From HLUCCA09 sp965277275 (GTDB lineage Bacteria > Pseudomonadota > Alphaproteobacteria > Rhodobacterales > Rhodobacteraceae): a stretch of DNA of 64,000 nt. The notes below the pieces were generated by a model. The model had not been told where the DNA came from. It worked only from the letters and a program-made list of their open reading frames with translations, and made no database searches. The translations under genes and the position numbers were made by a program. Shown here one piece after another: positions 61,032 through 64,000 of this stretch (positions are counted from its first letter, which is position 1; each line of letters starts with the position of its first letter). Location: assembly GCA_965277275.1 (NCBI GenBank), contig CBDICG010000002.1, forward strand, positions 3,410,001 to 3,474,000, written 5' to 3'.

Positions 61032-61538
61032 TCAGCAGTTGCGGGCGCCAATCACCATGACCCAAAGCGGATCCCGTGGGCCATCAGGATCGCGTGCGCC
61101 TGCAATCCCGATGTCGGTCGCTTTCGGATTGAGAATGTTCCGGAGGTGGGAGGGCGAGTTGATCCACGCTTGGGTCACAATAACCTCGCTCGCCTGCCCC
61201 CAGGCGATGTTCTCGCGAGAGGAGCACGCGTCGTATCCCGCCGCTGTCATCCGATCCCGCTCGCTGTCTCCGTTCGGCGAGGTGTGCCCGTAGAAATCGT
61301 TCTGCGCCATGTCGACGGCATGGGCCGATGCGGCAGCATTCAGCTGTCGCGAAGTCCGAAGGGGACCCATGCCATTCTCGGCGCGTACGGTGTTCACCAT
61401 CTCCAGTGGCGCGTTGGACGACGAAAGCCGGGCCACTGTTCCGGACGACGCGTCATCGGCTCCCGACGGGGCATTCGAGCCCGAGGACACACATGCCGCG
61501 AGCAATAGGGGGGTGAGGCCGGGGATCAGTCTGTTCAC
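61032..61538 (-). CDS. CAP-domain (SCP-like) lipoprotein
   Basis: The 168-residue protein has a lipoprotein signal (NRLIPGLTPLLLAACVSSG, Cys near residue 16) and then a CAP domain: LEMVNTVRAENGMGPLRTSRQLNAAASAHAVDMAQNDFYGHTSPNGDSERDRM and ENIAWGQ with WINSPSHLRNILNP. CAP proteins are secreted or surface proteins of mixed function. GTG 61538 has GAGGAG seven bases upstream, which decides the start. It is convergent with the methyltransferase gene and divergent from atpH. Confidence 0.87.
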   Translation of the reverse strand: MNRLIPGLTPLLLAACVSSGSNAPSGADDASSGTVARLSSSNAPLEMVNTVRAENGMGPLRTSRQLNAAASAHAVDMAQNDFYGHTSPNGDSERDRMTAAGYDACSSRENIAWGQASEVIVTQAWINSPSHLRNILNPKATDIGIAGARDPDGPRDPLWVMVIGARNC

Positions 61539-62002
61539 GTTTGGCTCCTCGTTGGTGATCGGCGCCACGGTGCGCCGAGATGCACCCCAAGGGCAACACG
61601 CGGAGGCCAGCCGCTCCGTGTTTGTAGGTGCGGTGCGCGACCGCAGCGCGCGCCAAGCGCGGGTCTCCGCCGAAGCGCCGTGTGGTCACCGGCGCCCGGC
61701 GAGGTGTCCCGTCTGAGCTCGAAGATCGCACCAAGCCGAGCCACGTTATCGCAATCATACCCAATAATCGTCGCATTCGGCGTTCTCGCTCCTCCTTAAA
61801 TAATTGATTTTATTTGTAGATTGTCCGTTTTCGCCCCCCTTTGCCGCAGATGCGAAATGCGCGTCTCTCTGTGTTGCAGGGTCCAAACCTCTCTGTTACA
61901 CGCTAGCGCGGTTTGAGGGCGCAGATGCTGCTGGCGCGCCCCGCAAAGCCGCCACGCCTGCGTTGATCGGGTGAGGCGGGCCAACGATACGAAGGGGTGG
62001 AT
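61539..62002. other. Intergenic region upstream of the ATP synthase operon
   Basis: The 464 bases between the divergent CAP gene and atpH contain no supported gene. A long AT-rich patch lies at about 61795-61830. The region must hold the promoter of the atp genes. Confidence 0.6.
61874..61902 (+). promoter_or_regulatory. Candidate sigma-70 promoter of atpH-atpA
   Basis: TTGCAG (61874-61879) and TACACG (61897-61902) are 17 bases apart, about 100 bases before atpH. The -10 is poor, so this is only one possible promoter in the region. Confidence 0.3.
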
Positions 62003-62563
62003 GTGTCCGAGACGGCTTCGATTTCCGCGATGATTGCCGAGCGCTACGCGCAGGCGTTGTTCGAGGTCTCCAAAGAAGGTGGCAGCCTCGACGATCTTGA
62101 GACCGACACCGACGCGCTGGCCGCCGCGATGGCCGAAAGCGCTGATCTGCGTGACATGATCGCATCGCCGCGTGTCTCGCGCGACGAACAGGGTGCCGCC
62201 ATCGGCGCTCTGGCTGGGCCGCTTGGCCTGTCCGCGATGACGGCAAACACGCTCGGCCTGATGGCCTCGAAGCGTCGACTCTTCACGCTGCCGCAACTCG
62301 TGACCAAGCTGCGTGAGATGATTGCGCGCGAGAAGGGCGAAGTGACCGCCGAGGTAACGTCGGCTTCCGCGCTCTCGGCTGCCCAGAGCGAGCAGATCGC
62401 AGAACTCCTGCGTGTCCGGTTCGGGAGCAACATCAAATTGAACACCGCCGTCGATGAAAGCCTCATCGGTGGTTTGATCGTCAAGGTGGGCTCGAAGATG
62501 ATCGATACGTCGATCCGCGCCAAGCTCGCCAGTCTACAGAACGCTATGAAAGAGGTCGGGTAA
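62003..62563 (+). CDS. atpH: ATP synthase F1 delta subunit AtpH
   Basis: The 186-residue stalk subunit joins the F1 head to the b stalk. Family patterns are the N-terminal AERYAQALFEVSKE (about 13-26), TLGLMASKRRLFTLPQLVTKLREM in the middle and, at the C-terminus, LIGGLIVKVGSKMIDTSIRAKLASLQNAMKEVG. GTG 62003 (after AAGGGG) or GTG 61997 could start the protein. The stop overlaps the ATG of atpA (TAATG). atpH-atpA at the head of the operon is the Rhodobacteraceae order. Confidence 0.94.
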   Translation: MSETASISAMIAERYAQALFEVSKEGGSLDDLETDTDALAAAMAESADLRDMIASPRVSRDEQGAAIGALAGPLGLSAMTANTLGLMASKRRLFTLPQLVTKLREMIAREKGEVTAEVTSASALSAAQSEQIAELLRVRFGSNIKLNTAVDESLIGGLIVKVGSKMIDTSIRAKLASLQNAMKEVG

Positions 62564-64000
62564 TGGCTCTGCAAGCTGCGGAAATCTCCGCGATCCTGAA
62601 AGACCAGATCAAGAGCTTTGGCCAAGAGGCCGAAGTCGCTGAAGTCGGCCAAGTGCTGTCCGTCGGCGACGGGATTGCCCGTGTGCACGGCCTCGACAGC
62701 GTGCAGGCCGGTGAGATGGTCGAATTCCCGGGCGGGATCCGGGGCATGGCGCTGAACCTCGAAGTCGACAATGTCGGCGTCGTGATCTTCGGCACCGACC
62801 GTGACATTGCGGAAGGCGACACCGTCAAGCGCACCAAGTCGATCGTGGACGTGCCGGTGGGCGACGCTCTGCTGGGCCGCGTTGTCGATGGTCTCGGCAA
62901 CCCGCTCGACGGCAAGGGGGCCATCGAAGCCACGGAGCGCCGCATCGCGGATGTGAAAGCCCCCGGCATTATCCCGCGCAAGTCGGTGCATGAGCCGATG
63001 GCGACGGGCCTCAAGTCCGTCGACGCCATGATCCCGATCGGCCGTGGCCAGCGCGAGCTCATCATCGGCGACCGTCAGACCGGCAAGACTGCCGTGGCGC
63101 TCGACACGATCCTGAACCAGAAGGCATACAACGACGCTGCGGGTGATGACGAGAGCAAGAAGCTCTACTGCATCTACGTCGCCGTCGGCCAGAAGCGTTC
63201 CACCGTGGCGCAGCTGGTCAAGAAGCTCGAAGAAACCGGCGCCATCGAGTACACAACGGTCGTCGCGGCCACCGCGTCGGACCCCGCGCCGATGCAGTTC
63301 CTCGCGCCGTACTCCGCCACTTCGATGGCCGAGTATTTCCGTGACAACGGGCGCCACGCGCTCATCATCTACGATGACCTCTCCAAGCAGGCTGTTGCCT
63401 ACCGTCAGATGTCGCTGCTGCTCCGCCGCCCGCCGGGCCGCGAAGCCTTCCCGGGTGACGTTTTCTATCTGCACTCCCGCCTGCTCGAGCGCTCGGCCAA
63501 GATGAACGACGACGAGGGCGCAGGCTCGCTCACCGCGCTTCCGGTCATCGAAACCCAGGCAGGCGATATCTCGGCCTTTATTCCGACCAACGTGATCTCG
63601 ATCACCGACGGCCAGATCTTCCTGGAAACCGAACTCTTCTACCAGGGCATCCGCCCGGCCGTGAACACCGGCCTGTCGGTTAGCCGAGTGGGCTCCGCTG
63701 CCCAGACGAACGCGATGAAGTCCGTCGCTGGCTCGCTGAAGCTGGAACTCGCCCAGTACCGTGAGATGGCTGCCTTCGCGCAGTTCGGCTCGGATCTTGA
63801 CGCGTCCACCCAGCGCCTGTTGGCTCGCGGTGCGCGCCTGACTGAGGTTCTCAAGCAGCCGCAGTATTCGCCGCTTACCAATGCCGAGATCGTCTGCGTG
63901 ATCTTCGCAGGCACGCAAGGTTACCTCGACAAGGTCAACGTCGCCGATGTGAGCCGCTTCGAAGAGGGGCTCCTGAGCCACATTCGCTCGAAGCACGCCG
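62563..64000 (+). CDS. atpA: ATP synthase F1 alpha subunit AtpA (3' end outside window)
   Basis: 479 codons of the alpha subunit are visible before the window ends. The N-terminal beta barrel (AEVAEVGQVLSVGDGIARVHGLDSVQAGEMVEF), Walker A GDRQTGKTAVALDTI (about 170-184), ALIIYDDLSKQAVAYRQMSLLLRRPPGREAFPGDVFYLHSRLLER and PAVNTGLSVSRVGSAAQ are present. It forms the non-catalytic half of the F1 head. It starts at the TAATG overlap with atpH. Only the last residues are missing. Confidence 0.97.
   Translation, partial: MALQAAEISAILKDQIKSFGQEAEVAEVGQVLSVGDGIARVHGLDSVQAGEMVEFPGGIRGMALNLEVDNVGVVIFGTDRDIAEGDTVKRTKSIVDVPVGDALLGRVVDGLGNPLDGKGAIEATERRIADVKAPGIIPRKSVHEPMATGLKSVDAMIPIGRGQRELIIGDRQTGKTAVALDTILNQKAYNDAAGDDESKKLYCIYVAVGQKRSTVAQLVKKLEETGAIEYTTVVAATASDPAPMQFLAPYSATSMAEYFRDNGRHALIIYDDLSKQAVAYRQMSLLLRRPPGREAFPGDVFYLHSRLLERSAKMNDDEGAGSLTALPVIETQAGDISAFIPTNVISITDGQIFLETELFYQGIRPAVNTGLSVSRVGSAAQTNAMKSVAGSLKLELAQYREMAAFAQFGSDLDASTQRLLARGARLTEVLKQPQYSPLTNAEIVCVIFAGTQGYLDKVNVADVSRFEEGLLSHIRSKHA

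Noticed and set aside
62044..63996. Long open frame of 650 codons on the minus strand
   Set aside because: It is antisense to atpH and atpA and has no family resemblance.

Overview
The window is high-GC DNA from an alphaproteobacterium, very probably a Rhodobacteraceae (Roseobacter-group) chromosome. The evidence is the mraZ-rsmH-ftsL-ftsI-murE-mraY order, an atpH-atpA pair, a GAAC-N7-GAAC LexA-type box in front of a UvrD-like helicase, a DUF1127 gene followed by a CCUCCUCCC double-hairpin small RNA as in Rhodobacter CcsR, and an mraZ leader with its own terminator as in Rhodobacter UpsM. All calls come from reading the sequence; no database search was run.

Layout. 1-6.2 kb: end of a giant Ig-like adhesin followed by a complete type I secretion set (TolC-like lipoprotein, ABC exporter, HlyD adaptor with an unusually long N-terminus). 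6.4-8.2 kb: a di-haem peroxidase of the MauG type and a divergent Sel1-repeat protein. 8.6-17.8 kb: a catabolic locus with a TRAP transporter, flavin reductase, aldo/keto reductase and LLM flavin monooxygenase on the minus strand, and divergent GntR regulator and Gfo/Idh/MocA oxidoreductase. Its dctM gene is cut by an IS110/IS1111-type element. 18.1-18.8 kb: a DUF1045 2H-phosphoesterase-like protein.

19.2-29.1 kb is the most unusual part. It is a same-strand run of a Ser/Thr kinase, an FHA protein, a PP2C phosphatase, a degenerate GTPase-like protein, a 700-residue dynamin-like GTPase, a second dynamin-like GTPase, and two small unknown proteins, the first perhaps Roadblock-like. It looks like a phospho-regulated GTPase module, and I do not recognise it as a named system.

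29.4-44.6 kb is mostly metabolism: glycerol-3-phosphate dehydrogenase with glycerate 2-kinase, a two-subunit CoA transferase, an aldo/keto reductase, tRNA-Gly, a YrbL-like kinase, a methyltransferase, pyruvate carboxylase, an FMN-dependent hydroxy-acid dehydrogenase and an SOS-boxed helicase. 44.6-46.8 kb: a lone receiver protein, the DUF1127/CcsR-like pair and an Mrp/ApbC ATPase. 47.2-54.3 kb: the start of the dcw cluster with MraZ boxes and an UpsM-like leader. murF is missing between murE and mraY, and the later dcw genes do not follow. 54.4-60.9 kb: a pseudouridine synthase, tadA, an M23 peptidase, clpA, gloB and a methyltransferase. 61.0-64.0 kb: a CAP-domain lipoprotein, atpH and an incomplete atpA that runs off the window.
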